DNA from: Methylobacter sp.
GTDB lineage: Bacteria; Pseudomonadota; Gammaproteobacteria; Methylococcales; Methylomonadaceae
Direction of reading: 5' to 3'
Assembly (NCBI GenBank): GCA_030653985.1
Contig: JAURYJ010000088.1
Location: 1 to 64,000 of the forward strand
DNA: 64,000 bases
Under the pieces are notes generated by a model. That model was not told where the DNA came from, did not search any database, and saw only the letters and a program-made list of their open reading frames with translations. Each line of letters begins with the position of its first letter. Position 1 is the stretch's first letter. A program made the translations under genes and the position numbers. This document shows positions 26,476 to 35,941 of the stretch, one piece after another.

Positions 26476-27408
26476 TTACTTAAGAGTGTTCAATATTTGC
26501 TCTAACGGAGCCAGAGAAATCAGCGCCCGGTACAGAATCGTTTTATCTTCCATCAGGCCGTAACATTCATAATGATAAGGCGATTCTATGGCATGGCCTA
26601 TGCCTTCTTTCCTCTCTTCCGGTGGAATTTGCCTGATCAGTATATACAGGGCATCACCGGATTTGAGCAGCGCAAGGTAGCTGCGATCGATGCTGATTTT
26701 ATGCGACATATACACCAACGGATTGCGTTCAAAATCATGTTTTTCTATCACCGCCTTTTCCAGCAAGGCGCTGGATATCAGGCTGCACGGGAATATTTCA
26801 GGAAATACGGCTTTATCTTTAAAAGGGTCGAAAAAAGCATCCTGATCGACCAGCGAACCGCACAAAAAGTTTTTTGCATTGCTGGTAGTGATAAATTTTC
26901 GTTTCAGAAAAAAATGGCTATCGGAGATAAAAGACCGGTCGGGGTGCTGATTGAGGACGCCACACTGCGGAATATGTGGATTAGGCAGAAACAAGGCAAA
27001 TTTGGATTCGGTTTTGTAGCCCAGTAAGGCCAATGCGCCGCCCGATTTAACCGTAATCCGGTTGCTGAGCATGGTCTCGGGATCTTGTTTAAATTGCGAT
27101 TTTTTTATATCGATTAAGATCTCTTGCCCAGGCTTGACTGCGTTAACGAAAGAAAACTGGTAGTTACTAAAATGCAGGTTGTTATCGCTGATCAGTAGAT
27201 TTTCATTATGTAACCGGCGATGAAGAAAAACTTTGTGTTCAACCAACGATTCCAATTGAAAGCCCAGTGCAATCGGGCCTTTGAACGGATTGTGATTGAT
27301 GCGCCGCCATCGGTTTCTATCGTGAAACAGGTTGAAATCATCGGTTGCATTACGTGCAACATCAATATGTATTTGATGAAAAACATCCGAACTGTCTGAA
27401 TTATTCAT
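26476..27408 (-). CDS. Double-hotdog (MaoC-like) protein of unknown function
   Basis: The 310-residue protein seems built of two hotdog halves. The N-terminal half has the pattern ATDDFNLFHDRN...NPFKGPIALGFQLESLV, resembling the MaoC hydratase signature (D-x-NP-x-H, then GPIAHG). Here the first motif is FNLFHD and the catalytic Asp/His arrangement is not obvious. The C-terminal half has a long helix (CSLISSALLEKAVIE) followed by strands typical of a second hotdog. A role on acyl thioesters is possible but unproven. It starts the group that includes the metallopeptidase and fructosamine kinase genes. Confidence 0.6.
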   Translation of the reverse strand: MNNSDSSDVFHQIHIDVARNATDDFNLFHDRNRWRRINHNPFKGPIALGFQLESLVEHKVFLHRRLHNENLLISDNNLHFSNYQFSFVNAVKPGQEILIDIKKSQFKQDPETMLSNRITVKSGGALALLGYKTESKFALFLPNPHIPQCGVLNQHPDRSFISDSHFFLKRKFITTSNAKNFLCGSLVDQDAFFDPFKDKAVFPEIFPCSLISSALLEKAVIEKHDFERNPLVYMSHKISIDRSYLALLKSGDALYILIRQIPPEERKEGIGHAIESPYHYECYGLMEDKTILYRALISLAPLEQILNTLK

Positions 27409-27489
27409 AGTGCCTCAACGAGAGAATCCCTGATTTGGTCAATTTAAGACAGGAAACTCCAGTTTCCATAACGTTTACGGCAGTGAGTT

Positions 27490-28374
27490 TTAATCAATAA
27501 AGCGTCTGGTCAAATCGCCATATTCATCAATTCGACGGTCGCGTAAAAACGGCCATATTTGCCTGACTCGCTCAACCCTGGCGCTATCGATGGTGCAGCA
27601 GAGCAGCTTGGTTTCCGAATCATTGGCGCTGACGATAATTTCCCCTTGCGGCCCCGCTATAAAACTATTGCCCCAAAAGTTAATACCGGTAGCCAAATCC
27701 GGCGCTTGCTCAAAGCCGATACGGTTGCAGGAAATGACCGGAATGCCGTTGGCGACGGCGTGAGAGCGTTGAATAGTCACCCAGGCATCCAGCTGGCGTT
27801 GCTGCTCCACCGGCGTATCTTCCGGGTCCCAGCCTATCGCGGTCGGGTAAATCAACATCTCCGCACCGGCTAAAGCCATCAGTCGAGCAGCTTCCGGGTA
27901 CCACTGATCCCAGCAAACCAATACCCCTAATTTACCGATAGAAGTCTCGATCGGTTTAAAACCCAAATCGCCGGGGGTGAAATAATACTTCTCATAAAAA
28001 CCCGGATCGTCGGGAATATGCATTTTCCGATATTTACCGGCAATACTGCCATCCTTGTCGAAAACCACGGCAGTATTGTGATAAAGCCCCGGCGCTCTTT
28101 TTTCGAAAATGGTCGAGACAATGACAATGTCGAGTTCTTTAGCCACATCTGAAAGGATTGCCGTGGTGGGACCGGGAATCGTCTGGGCAAGATCAAAGTT
28201 ATTGTAATCCTCGCTCTGGCAAAAATACGGCCCCAGATGCAGCTCGGGCAATACCACCAGATCCGCATTTTTAGCGGCGGCCTCATGAATTTTCTCAATA
28301 GAAAAATCAAGATTGGTTTGTCTGTCTTCATCGCAGGGCTGTTGCACAGCACTAACGGTTAATGTTGATTTCAT
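27490..28374 (-). CDS. aguB: N-carbamoylputrescine amidase
   Basis: The 294-residue nitrilase-superfamily enzyme hydrolyses N-carbamoylputrescine to putrescine, CO2 and ammonia. The catalytic triad is visible as Glu in VVLPELHLGPYFCQ, Lys in YRKMHIPDDPGFYEKYYF and Cys in GVLVCWDQWYPEAAR. The HIPDDPGFYEKYYF segment is characteristic of AguB. Its partner agmatine deiminase lies 1.3 kb upstream on the same strand, with two unrelated genes between. Confidence 0.95.
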   Translation of the reverse strand: MKSTLTVSAVQQPCDEDRQTNLDFSIEKIHEAAAKNADLVVLPELHLGPYFCQSEDYNNFDLAQTIPGPTTAILSDVAKELDIVIVSTIFEKRAPGLYHNTAVVFDKDGSIAGKYRKMHIPDDPGFYEKYYFTPGDLGFKPIETSIGKLGVLVCWDQWYPEAARLMALAGAEMLIYPTAIGWDPEDTPVEQQRQLDAWVTIQRSHAVANGIPVISCNRIGFEQAPDLATGINFWGNSFIAGPQGEIIVSANDSETKLLCCTIDSARVERVRQIWPFLRDRRIDEYGDLTRRFID

Positions 28375-28468
28375 GATAATCGTCTGGGGTGGTTTTTGAT
28401 GGGCGTTATTTTATAACGATTTAAGCGATGGGAAGAACAAAACTGCGTTGTCGTGGTGAAAACGAGTA

Positions 28469-29083
28469 CTACGATGCGTTAACCGATGCAGCCGCTAACT
28501 TGCTAAGATGTCGATCATGAAGGCGACTTAACATCGCCAATGCCAACATTGCGCCAAGCAGCGCATAAGCCATATCCGACTGCGTATCCCAAATATAGCC
28601 TTGAGTGCCTAAAAATGCTTCAGCGGCTTCCCGGCTTAATAGCGCAACCCACCATTCAATCAGTTCATAAAAGGCGCTAATCGCAAGACAGATGCAGACG
28701 ACGAAAAAATGAAGCCAGCTACTATTGACCACAACCTGCTTTCTGATGAGAATTTCCCTGGCGATGATGGCGGGGATAAAGCCTTGGGCAAAATGGCCGA
28801 CTTTATCGTAATTATTGCGTTCGAAATGAAATTCGTCTTTTAACCAGTCGAACAGCGGAACGTCTGCATAAGTGTAATGTCCGCCGACCATTAAAATAAG
28901 GCTGTGGACCAAGATCAAGCTGTAAGCGAGGTCGGTTAACCTGAACGTCTGCCGCGTCATAATCAACACGATAAAGGCTATTATTGCCGGCGCGGTTTCA
29001 AGTATCCAGATCAGGTAATCTTTAGGATAAGTACCCGACCAAATCAGTGCCGAAAAAAATATCCCCAGCCATGTTTTGTTCAT
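28469..29083 (-). CDS. DUF2238 (YjdF-type) integral membrane protein
   Basis: The 204-residue protein has about six hydrophobic helices and the conserved polar motifs YTYADVPLFDW, NNYDKVGHFAQGFIPA and YIWDTQSDM, which mark the DUF2238 family. The function is unknown; the conserved His/Asp residues inside the membrane suggest an enzyme or transporter. It lies between the exported glutaredoxin gene and aguB. Confidence 0.87.
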   Translation of the reverse strand: MNKTWLGIFFSALIWSGTYPKDYLIWILETAPAIIAFIVLIMTRQTFRLTDLAYSLILVHSLILMVGGHYTYADVPLFDWLKDEFHFERNNYDKVGHFAQGFIPAIIAREILIRKQVVVNSSWLHFFVVCICLAISAFYELIEWWVALLSREAAEAFLGTQGYIWDTQSDMAYALLGAMLALAMLSRLHDRHLSKLAAASVNAS

Positions 29084-29091
29084 GGATGAGT

Positions 29092-29538
29092 TTATTTCGC
29101 TAACGCTTGTTGATAGACAGCATCGCTAAAGCCACGGATGGTGACGCCATTAACGACTGCCAACGGAATTCCGCTATAACCCGGATCAAGTGTTTTCTTG
29201 CGCGTTGCCGCATCAATATCTTGTTCAATATCGTAGACATTAAAAGCAATATTGTTCTTATGCAGAAAAGCCATGGCTTTTTTGCAATAAGGACACCAGC
29301 TGGTAACGTAAATATCGACTTGCGGCGCTGCCGCCGGTTGATTGTCTTTATCGGTTGGGTCAGATTTTGATACCTTATCCTCAAGATCATTAGGCGTTGC
29401 TATCAATGCCAGATTATCGGATTTTGAGCTAGAAAAATGCGCACTTCCATTGGCATCTGTCCATTTGTAGCCTTCGGCCTGAACTGAGAAGGTGAATGTC
29501 AGTGCCAGCAACAGAAGAAGCGATTGATTAATAACCAT
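29092..29538 (-). CDS. Exported DUF4124-glutaredoxin fusion protein
   Basis: The 148-residue protein begins with a signal peptide (MVINQSLLLLLALTFTFSVQA). A short DUF4124 motif (YKWTDANGSAHFS) follows, then a Gln/Asp-rich linker and a glutaredoxin domain with active site CPYC and the downstream SGIPLAVVNG and GFSDA motifs. It should act in the periplasm as a thiol-disulfide protein. I chose the ATG at 29538 because it starts the signal peptide; the longer frame adds 27 unlikely residues. Confidence 0.87.
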   Translation of the reverse strand: MVINQSLLLLLALTFTFSVQAEGYKWTDANGSAHFSSSKSDNLALIATPNDLEDKVSKSDPTDKDNQPAAAPQVDIYVTSWCPYCKKAMAFLHKNNIAFNVYDIEQDIDAATRKKTLDPGYSGIPLAVVNGVTIRGFSDAVYQQALAK

Positions 29539-29633
29539 ATAACGACCAAATTTTGAAAAAAATTGAGTATTCAACGTTATGCAGGACGCGGCTTTAAACC
29601 CACGTCCTGCACAATGCATAATAGTGCCGGCTA

Positions 29634-30659
29634 TTAACCGGCAGCCACTAACGCCTTTTCAGGAAACTGCATGGTCATGCAATGCAGACTGCCATACTGA
29701 TGCACCAAGGGCTGACAAGGAATAGCGATAATCTTGCGATCAGGGAAACAACCGGCCAAGCGCTCCAGCGCAACCGCATCCATCGGGTCACCATAAGACG
29801 GCACTAGGACCGCATGATTGATAATTAAAAAGTTGGCATAATTGGCCGGGAGTTGTTGCCCGTCTTCATCATAAATCGGTTGCGGCAACGGCAATGCGAC
29901 CAGATGATAGACATCGCCATCCTGAGTTCTAAGCGCTTGCAACTGCGTCTCCATAAATTTCAAGCTATTGTAGTGCAGGTCTTCGGCGTCATCGCAACTG
30001 GTGTAAGCGATGGTGGTCGCGGAGCAAAAGCGCGCCAGGGTATCGATGTGGGCATCGGTATCGTCGCCGGTCAGGTTTTCCTGATCCAGCCAGAATACCC
30101 GTTTTGCGCCAAGATGCTGGAGCAATTGCTGCTCTATGTCTTGTTGGCTCAGGCCTTTGTTCCGGTTCGGATTTAACAGGCATTGTTTAGTGGTGAGAAT
30201 GGTGTCGATGCCATCGCTTTCGACGCTGCCACCTTCCAATATAAAGTCTATATCGGTGTGACTCTCGCCTTTAAAGGGTTTGGCGTTTAGCAGTTTGTGA
30301 TTGAGGTCGTTATCGTTTTGGTGCGAGTATTTTTCGCCCCAGCCATTGAAAAGAAAATTCATATGCATGATTGCGCCGTCTTTTTCGACGCTGAGAAAAA
30401 CGGTATCCCTGACCCAAATATCATTCACGGAGGCGTGGATGAAGTCGATGTTGTCGTTCTTGCTTATCAAGCTTTGAATATGCAGCTGATGACTGTCATC
30501 CAGACACACGATAAGCAGTTTTTGATATTGACTGATGGTATCGCTAATGACACTGTAGGATTGTTCGACCGCATCAAGATTGCGAAAATCGCCGGTTTTA
30601 TGCGGCCAGGCGATTAATACGGCGGATTGTTTTTCCCATTCTGCTGGAAATCTGTTCAT
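29634..30659 (-). CDS. aguA: Agmatine deiminase
   Basis: The 341-residue enzyme converts agmatine to N-carbamoylputrescine and ammonia. Motifs of the peptidyl-arginine/agmatine deiminase family are present: WPHKTGDF, NDIWVRDT, EGGSVESDG, DDTDAHIDTLARF and the catalytic cysteine in GSLHCMTMQFP. With aguB it makes a complete agmatine-to-putrescine route. No arginine decarboxylase (speA) is visible in the window. Confidence 0.95.
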   Translation of the reverse strand: MNRFPAEWEKQSAVLIAWPHKTGDFRNLDAVEQSYSVISDTISQYQKLLIVCLDDSHQLHIQSLISKNDNIDFIHASVNDIWVRDTVFLSVEKDGAIMHMNFLFNGWGEKYSHQNDNDLNHKLLNAKPFKGESHTDIDFILEGGSVESDGIDTILTTKQCLLNPNRNKGLSQQDIEQQLLQHLGAKRVFWLDQENLTGDDTDAHIDTLARFCSATTIAYTSCDDAEDLHYNSLKFMETQLQALRTQDGDVYHLVALPLPQPIYDEDGQQLPANYANFLIINHAVLVPSYGDPMDAVALERLAGCFPDRKIIAIPCQPLVHQYGSLHCMTMQFPEKALVAAG

Positions 30660-30664
30660 AGGTT

Positions 30665-32371
30665 TTAGTTCCCTTGAGTTGTATATCCCGGCTCTAGGCC
30701 GGAAATAGATTGAAACAACATTTCTTTAGCGTGCGCCAGCGTGTTGGCGGTAATATTTACCCCGCCCAACATTCTGGCAATTTCTTCGACACGCTCTTCC
30801 GTTTTCAGTAGCCTGACAGTGGAAGAGGTGATGTCGGTTTGGTTGTTTTTTTCAACGTAGAGATGGTGATGCGCTTGTGCAGCGACTTGTGGTAGGTGAG
30901 TGACGCACATGACTTGCCGGTTATGGCTTAAGCTGCGCAGTTTTTGTCCAACGATTTCGGCAATGCCTCCGCCTATGCCTGAGTCTACTTCATCAAAAAT
31001 CATCGTCGGGGTGGTTTTATCACTGGACGTGGTGACTTGAATTGCCAGGCTGATACGCGATAATTCGCCGCCTGAAGCCACTTTAGCCAGTGATTTTGCT
31101 GGCAGGCCGGGATTGGCACTGACCAGGAATTCGATTTTATCTTTGCCGTTCAATTTTGGGGTCTCGCTATCTTGTGCGGCAATATCAATCAGAAACTCGC
31201 CTTGCGGCATACCCAGTTCCTTGATCATCGCTGAAATTTGTTGTTCCAGTTTCTTGCCGCTGAGACGGCGTTGTGCTGATAATTGCTCGGCCAGTTGATG
31301 ATATTGAGCGAGCAACTGTGCGGCACTTGCCGTTAAGTTTTCGATGAGCTCGCTGCTGTGCGCCAGGCCGTCGAGTTCGCGCTCAAGTTTACCCACCAGT
31401 TCCGGCAGTTCATCCGGGGTAACATGATGCTTGCGGCTGAGGCTTTGGACAATACCGATCCGGTTTTCGACTTCTTCCAGACGTTGCGGATCGGCCTCTT
31501 GCGCCTCAAGAAAGCGGCGTAACTGCAGCGCTGCCTCTTCGACTTGAATCTGGGCTTCAGAAAGCATGGTGCAGATTTCGTTTAACTCGGGCGCAAATTG
31601 GGCAATATGGCTTAATTCGCTGAGACTGTGATTCAGTAGTTGATTGACCGATTGCCGGTCATTCTCATAAAGCAGATCGACCTGCGTTTGGCCGGAGCTC
31701 AAAATCTGCCCCAGATTGGCCAGCTTGCCGTGCTCTTCCGAAAGCTCGGCATAGCTGAAATTGGCCAGATCCAGCTGTTGCAATTCTTCAAGCTGGTAGC
31801 GCAGCAATTCTTCACGCTCAGCTTGATCGACACTGGATTTAATCAGGCTGGCCAGTTCTTTACTGGTTTGCTGCCATTGCCGGTAACAAGCGTTAACGCT
31901 ATCCAACAAGGGCTGATTTTTTGCGTAGGCATCCAGCAGACGGCGTTGCTCATCTGCATTAAGCAGGGTCAAATGCGCATGTTGGCCGTGAATTTCGACC
32001 AGCTTTTCACTGAGTTCCTGCAGGGCCTGCAAGGTAACTGGGCGGTTGTTGATATAGGCTTTGGAGCGGCCGTCGTGATTAACAATACGCCGGATCAGGC
32101 ATTGCTGCTCGGTATCCAGTTCATTGTCCTTTAGCCATTGCTGCGCTAAAGGCGCATCGGCCAAATCGAATTCCAGATTAATCTCGGCGCGTTTGCATTC
32201 CGGGCGCACGTAACCGGAATCAGCCCGGTCGCCCAAGGCCAGGCCCAAGGCCGTTAATAAAATAGATTTACCTGCCCCAGTTTCGCCGGTGAGCACCGAC
32301 ATGCCTTTTCTCAGGTCGAGGTCTAATGATTTAACGACGGCCAGGTCGGTAATATTAAGATTTAATAGCAT
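30665..32371 (-). CDS. recN: DNA repair protein RecN
   Basis: The 568-residue SMC-like ATPase takes part in double-strand break repair. It has Walker A GETGAGKSILLTALG near the N terminus, two long coiled-coil stretches in the middle, the signature VASGGELSRISLA and Walker B TMIFDEVDSGIGG near the C terminus. Length is typical. The ATG at 32371 gives the canonical MLLNLNITDLA start; it overlaps the nadK stop by 17 bases. No LexA box is obvious in front, consistent with transcription from the nadK promoter. Confidence 0.96.
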   Translation of the reverse strand: MLLNLNITDLAVVKSLDLDLRKGMSVLTGETGAGKSILLTALGLALGDRADSGYVRPECKRAEINLEFDLADAPLAQQWLKDNELDTEQQCLIRRIVNHDGRSKAYINNRPVTLQALQELSEKLVEIHGQHAHLTLLNADEQRRLLDAYAKNQPLLDSVNACYRQWQQTSKELASLIKSSVDQAEREELLRYQLEELQQLDLANFSYAELSEEHGKLANLGQILSSGQTQVDLLYENDRQSVNQLLNHSLSELSHIAQFAPELNEICTMLSEAQIQVEEAALQLRRFLEAQEADPQRLEEVENRIGIVQSLSRKHHVTPDELPELVGKLERELDGLAHSSELIENLTASAAQLLAQYHQLAEQLSAQRRLSGKKLEQQISAMIKELGMPQGEFLIDIAAQDSETPKLNGKDKIEFLVSANPGLPAKSLAKVASGGELSRISLAIQVTTSSDKTTPTMIFDEVDSGIGGGIAEIVGQKLRSLSHNRQVMCVTHLPQVAAQAHHHLYVEKNNQTDITSSTVRLLKTEERVEEIARMLGGVNITANTLAHAKEMLFQSISGLEPGYTTQGN

Positions 32372-33260
32372 GATTGTCGGTGTAGTAACCACTGCTCCAG
32401 TTTAATTTATTCCTGAGTATGTAGAAAAAATCATGGCCTTCAGGATGTAAAATTCGAATCGGTTTCGGCTCTTTTTTAATCAAAATCTTGTCGCTGATTA
32501 ACACTTTAGGAATTTCAATATGATCGCAAGTTACCAAAGCGTTGATTTGCGTGGTCTGGCAAAAGCTAATTTCAATTTCTGCCGAATCATCTATCACTAT
32601 AGGCCTATTTGACAAGGTATGGGGATTAAGCGGCACCAATACCAGGGCGTTTAACGAAGGATGCAAAATCGGCCCGCCCGCAGACAAGGAATAAGCGGTT
32701 GATCCGGTGGGCGTGGAAACAATCAGGCCGTCGGAACGTTGCGAATTTAAAAAGACATTATCGATTTTGGTGATAATTTCTATCATGCTGGGCGTTACCC
32801 AACGGTGGACGACCACTTCATTGACGGCGGTTTCTTCGTGGATAATTTGTCCGTCACGGATGATCTTGGTACGCAATAAATAGCGTTTTTCTTCCGTGTA
32901 ATGGCCTTGAAGGATATAAAGCAGCTTATCGGACAGCTCGTTGGGCGATATATCTACCAGAAAACCCAGTCGGCCCAGATTGATGCCAATCAACGGAATA
33001 TCATATTCGACGATGGCGCGGGCGGCAGCAAGAAAAGTGCCGTCCCCGCCAACGGCGATAACCAGATCGCAATGCTGACCCATCGTGTTGATGGAGCAAG
33101 ATTCAACCGACTGATTTTCAATAAAATGGGCGCTGTCTTTAGCGACAATGACCGTGTAGTCATGTTGTTTCAAAAAAGCATGCAGCGCAGTTAACGTTTC
33201 GGCAATGCTGGGATCGCTGGGTTTGCCTATAATGCCAATGGTCTTAAAAAGTGTCTGCAT
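32355..33260 (-). CDS. nadK: NAD kinase
   Basis: The 301-residue cytoplasmic enzyme phosphorylates NAD to NADP. It shows the GGDGTFL active-site motif, INLGRLGFLVDI, TPTGSTAYSLSAGGPI and PLNPHTLSNRPIV. The nadK-recN order is common in gammaproteobacteria. Confidence 0.96.
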   Translation of the reverse strand: MQTLFKTIGIIGKPSDPSIAETLTALHAFLKQHDYTVIVAKDSAHFIENQSVESCSINTMGQHCDLVIAVGGDGTFLAAARAIVEYDIPLIGINLGRLGFLVDISPNELSDKLLYILQGHYTEEKRYLLRTKIIRDGQIIHEETAVNEVVVHRWVTPSMIEIITKIDNVFLNSQRSDGLIVSTPTGSTAYSLSAGGPILHPSLNALVLVPLNPHTLSNRPIVIDDSAEIEISFCQTTQINALVTCDHIEIPKVLISDKILIKKEPKPIRILHPEGHDFFYILRNKLNWSSGYYTDNHAIKS

Positions 33261-33486
33261 TACTGAATAAAAATCGGGAAATGAATTTGATTATACAAAA
33301 AAACCAAGACTAGCCTACCAGTATTACCGATTCTTAAAATATTTTACGTGATACACCGTTTGTACTTTACCTTTTAGCTTGATATTTTTAAACAATAGAC
33401 ACAATCTATAGCTGGTCGAATTGGCTAGTAAAGCGGTAATAAAAGGATAAAATCGAGTGCTAAATTATTAATGCAGGGGATTAGCA

Positions 33487-34092
33487 ATGAAACAACTACA
33501 CAGAAAAGACCTGTTTGGCTGGTCTGAATTTAATCAGGAACGTAACCTGGATTTTCACAGTGTGCTGTGGGTGCGTGACGACGGCAATATCTTGATCGAC
33601 CCTTTGCCGATGTCCGAGCATGATCACAGCCACTTGCAAAGCCTGGGCGGAGTCAGTTTTATCGTCATCACCAATAGCGACCACTGCCGCGATGCCGAAC
33701 ATTTAGCCGAGGTCACCGGCGCGGCAATTTACGGCCCGGCAGCCGAGGAAGAAACCTTTCCGCTGATTTGCACTCGCTGGCTTCACGATCACGAAGAAAT
33801 CGTTCCCGGACTGATGGCCTATCAGCTTAACGGCTCTAAAACGCCGGGAGAATTGGCGCTGCTTTTGGAGCACAGTACGCTGATAACCGGCGATTTAATC
33901 CGCTGTCATGTCGGCGGTGAATTATGCTTGTTGCCGGATGCAAAACTGACGAATAAAAACAAGGCAGTGCAATCAGTCAAACAACTCGCTGCTTTACCTG
34001 ATATTAAAGCCGTTTTGACCGGCGACGGCTGGCCGCTGTTCGATCACGGCAGTGAAGCTTTGCATCGTTTGGTAAAATCATTAAGCCATTAG
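33487..34092 (+). CDS. Metallo-beta-lactamase-like fold protein with degenerate metal site
   Basis: The 201-residue protein shows the beginning of an MBL fold (SVLWVRDDGNILIDPLPM, then VIVITNSDHCRDAEHLAEV). The usual HxHxDH motif is reduced to NSDHCRD, so it may bind one metal or none. A later ITGDLIRCHVGGELCLLPD strand supplies the Asp/His of the second part. Length suits a small hydrolase-like family. AGGGGA lies 7 bases before the ATG. The substrate is unknown. Confidence 0.78.
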   Translation: MKQLHRKDLFGWSEFNQERNLDFHSVLWVRDDGNILIDPLPMSEHDHSHLQSLGGVSFIVITNSDHCRDAEHLAEVTGAAIYGPAAEEETFPLICTRWLHDHEEIVPGLMAYQLNGSKTPGELALLLEHSTLITGDLIRCHVGGELCLLPDAKLTNKNKAVQSVKQLAALPDIKAVLTGDGWPLFDHGSEALHRLVKSLSH

Positions 34093-34167
34093 TGAACACC
34101 CCGAAGTCCTTTCTTCTCCACTGTGCCGTTTAACGCGGCATTTCAAGTCATACAGCAGGTTTTGTTC

Positions 34168-34596
34168 ATGTGGGTACAAAAAGAATTTTCATTATCCGAA
34201 AAAAGCCGGGGATTTCACCTGATCACCGGTGAAATCCTGAATCTTGTGCCTGAATTGGCGGCCGTAGAGTGCGGATTACTCCATCTTTTTATCAAACATA
34301 CCTCGGCATCGTTAACGGTTAATGAAAATGCCGATCCAACGGTGCGTATGGATATGGAAAGCCACTTTAATCGATTTGTGCCGGAAGGCGCGCCTTATTA
34401 CAAGCATGCCTATGAAGGCGACGACGACATGCCCGCCCACATAAAAAACGCGCTATTGGGTTCAAGTTGCAGCATTCCCATTACCAAAGGCAAACTTAAT
34501 TTAGGCGTCTGGCAAGGCATTTACCTGTGCGAACATCGCAATCGGGGCGGTAGCCGACGTATCGTAGCGACTATTCAAGGTCAATCTCGAACCTAG
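34168..34596 (+). CDS. YjbQ/UPF0047 family protein
   Basis: The 142-residue protein matches the YjbQ family throughout: [25 protein letters not shown] (conserved His and Asn), [36 protein letters not shown]. Members are described as secondary thiamine-phosphate synthases able to rescue thiE mutants; the primary role is uncertain. The ATG at 34168 fits the family start. Confidence 0.9.
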   Translation: MWVQKEFSLSEKSRGFHLITGEILNLVPELAAVECGLLHLFIKHTSASLTVNENADPTVRMDMESHFNRFVPEGAPYYKHAYEGDDDMPAHIKNALLGSSCSIPITKGKLNLGVWQGIYLCEHRNRGGSRRIVATIQGQSRT

Positions 34597-34854
34597 CTCG
34601 GTAGCGCTTTGAAAATCGGTAAGTGACTGGATAGTAATTCGACACGAATCGATCAAGCTTTCTTGCGATTTAAGAAACTTTTCTCAAATTATTCGGTGGC
34701 TCTGCATTTTGCCTTAGCGTTGATTTGGCGGCGTTAAAAATATCAATTCTCTATGACACCTTAACGTTTTTTAATCGGCATAAATTCTCGAAAAAAGTCC
34801 CATTTTTCACATAAACACGGCATAATTAATTTTTTATATTGTGAATGAGTACAG

Positions 34855-35865
34855 ATGAGCTTCAATCTTACAGTAGGGCAAATTTTTTCTTGGACGATAC
34901 AGTTATCTGCTCAGCAGGATTACCAGGCATTAACGCATAAGTTTTTAGCTATTCTTACTGAGATTCCTTGGATTGATAGCGCGACTGCGTATGAAATTTA
35001 TCATCACGAAAGAAAAAACTCGGGGGAAACCGAAACTGTTCGCGAGTTATTAATCAGACGATTTCCTTTGGATTTCACCAGAAATGATGAACAAGATCAT
35101 AATAATCTATTTGATGAACTTGATCATTCAGCTGATTTTAATCTCAGTGTTCCAGATGAATCCGGCCTATATGCCTGGGCTATTTTTTCCATAAAAGGAG
35201 GCGGAGGCCCTCAGCGTGCAATTCATCTAAAAGGTGCATTTAGACAGGAGATGCTTGAGTTACTAGGCAATCTACGAGAAATCTATCGAAATCTGGTCAT
35301 ATTGCATGATACCAAAGAACGGGACGTGTTAACCAAACTGCCTAATCGACAATCTTTAGATGCCCGCTTATTACAGGTTTGCGGACATTATAGTGACTAT
35401 CAAACTATTGATAAGCAAGCAGAGAAAAGTTCGTGGATTGCCATATTGGATATTGACCATTTCAAACGGGTTAATGACAATTTCGGTCATTTGTATGGCG
35501 ACGAAGTGCTGCTGACATTTAGTCAGCTGATGGGGAAATGCTTCCGCTACAATGATTTTCTATTCCGCTTCGGTGGCGAAGAATTTGTTGTTATCCTGAA
35601 TTTAGCCAGTCAAGCGACTGCTCTAGCTGCCTTTAACCGTTTCAGAGAAGAGATTGCCAATTACCATTTCCCGACTGTCGGCCAAGTCACTGTCAGTATC
35701 GGCTTAACGCATGTCAACGGTATATCTATGCCCAGCACACAACTGGATAACGCCGATAAAGCGCTTTATCACGCCAAAGACAGCGGCAGAAACAGGGTGA
35801 TTTTGTATGAAGACATGGATGTGCTTATCGAGGATAACGACTCCGGTGAAATTGAGTTATTTTAA
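34855..35865 (+). CDS. Diguanylate cyclase with an N-terminal GAF-like sensor domain
   Basis: The 336-residue protein has an N-terminal region of about 155 residues that looks like a GAF-type domain. A GGDEF domain follows, with DVLTKLPNRQSLD, DIDHFKRVND and the active site GGEEF. An inhibitory I-site (RYND) sits at the right distance before GGEEF, so feedback inhibition by c-di-GMP is likely. There is no membrane segment. The signal sensed is unknown. It lies alone on its strand after a 258-base gap. Confidence 0.9.
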   Translation: MSFNLTVGQIFSWTIQLSAQQDYQALTHKFLAILTEIPWIDSATAYEIYHHERKNSGETETVRELLIRRFPLDFTRNDEQDHNNLFDELDHSADFNLSVPDESGLYAWAIFSIKGGGGPQRAIHLKGAFRQEMLELLGNLREIYRNLVILHDTKERDVLTKLPNRQSLDARLLQVCGHYSDYQTIDKQAEKSSWIAILDIDHFKRVNDNFGHLYGDEVLLTFSQLMGKCFRYNDFLFRFGGEEFVVILNLASQATALAAFNRFREEIANYHFPTVGQVTVSIGLTHVNGISMPSTQLDNADKALYHAKDSGRNRVILYEDMDVLIEDNDSGEIELF

Positions 35866-35941
35866 ATAACGCGCACCTGCTAAACAACCTGGGTCATACC
35901 CACCGAACATACACACCACCATCATCCATGAGAACCTGCTA

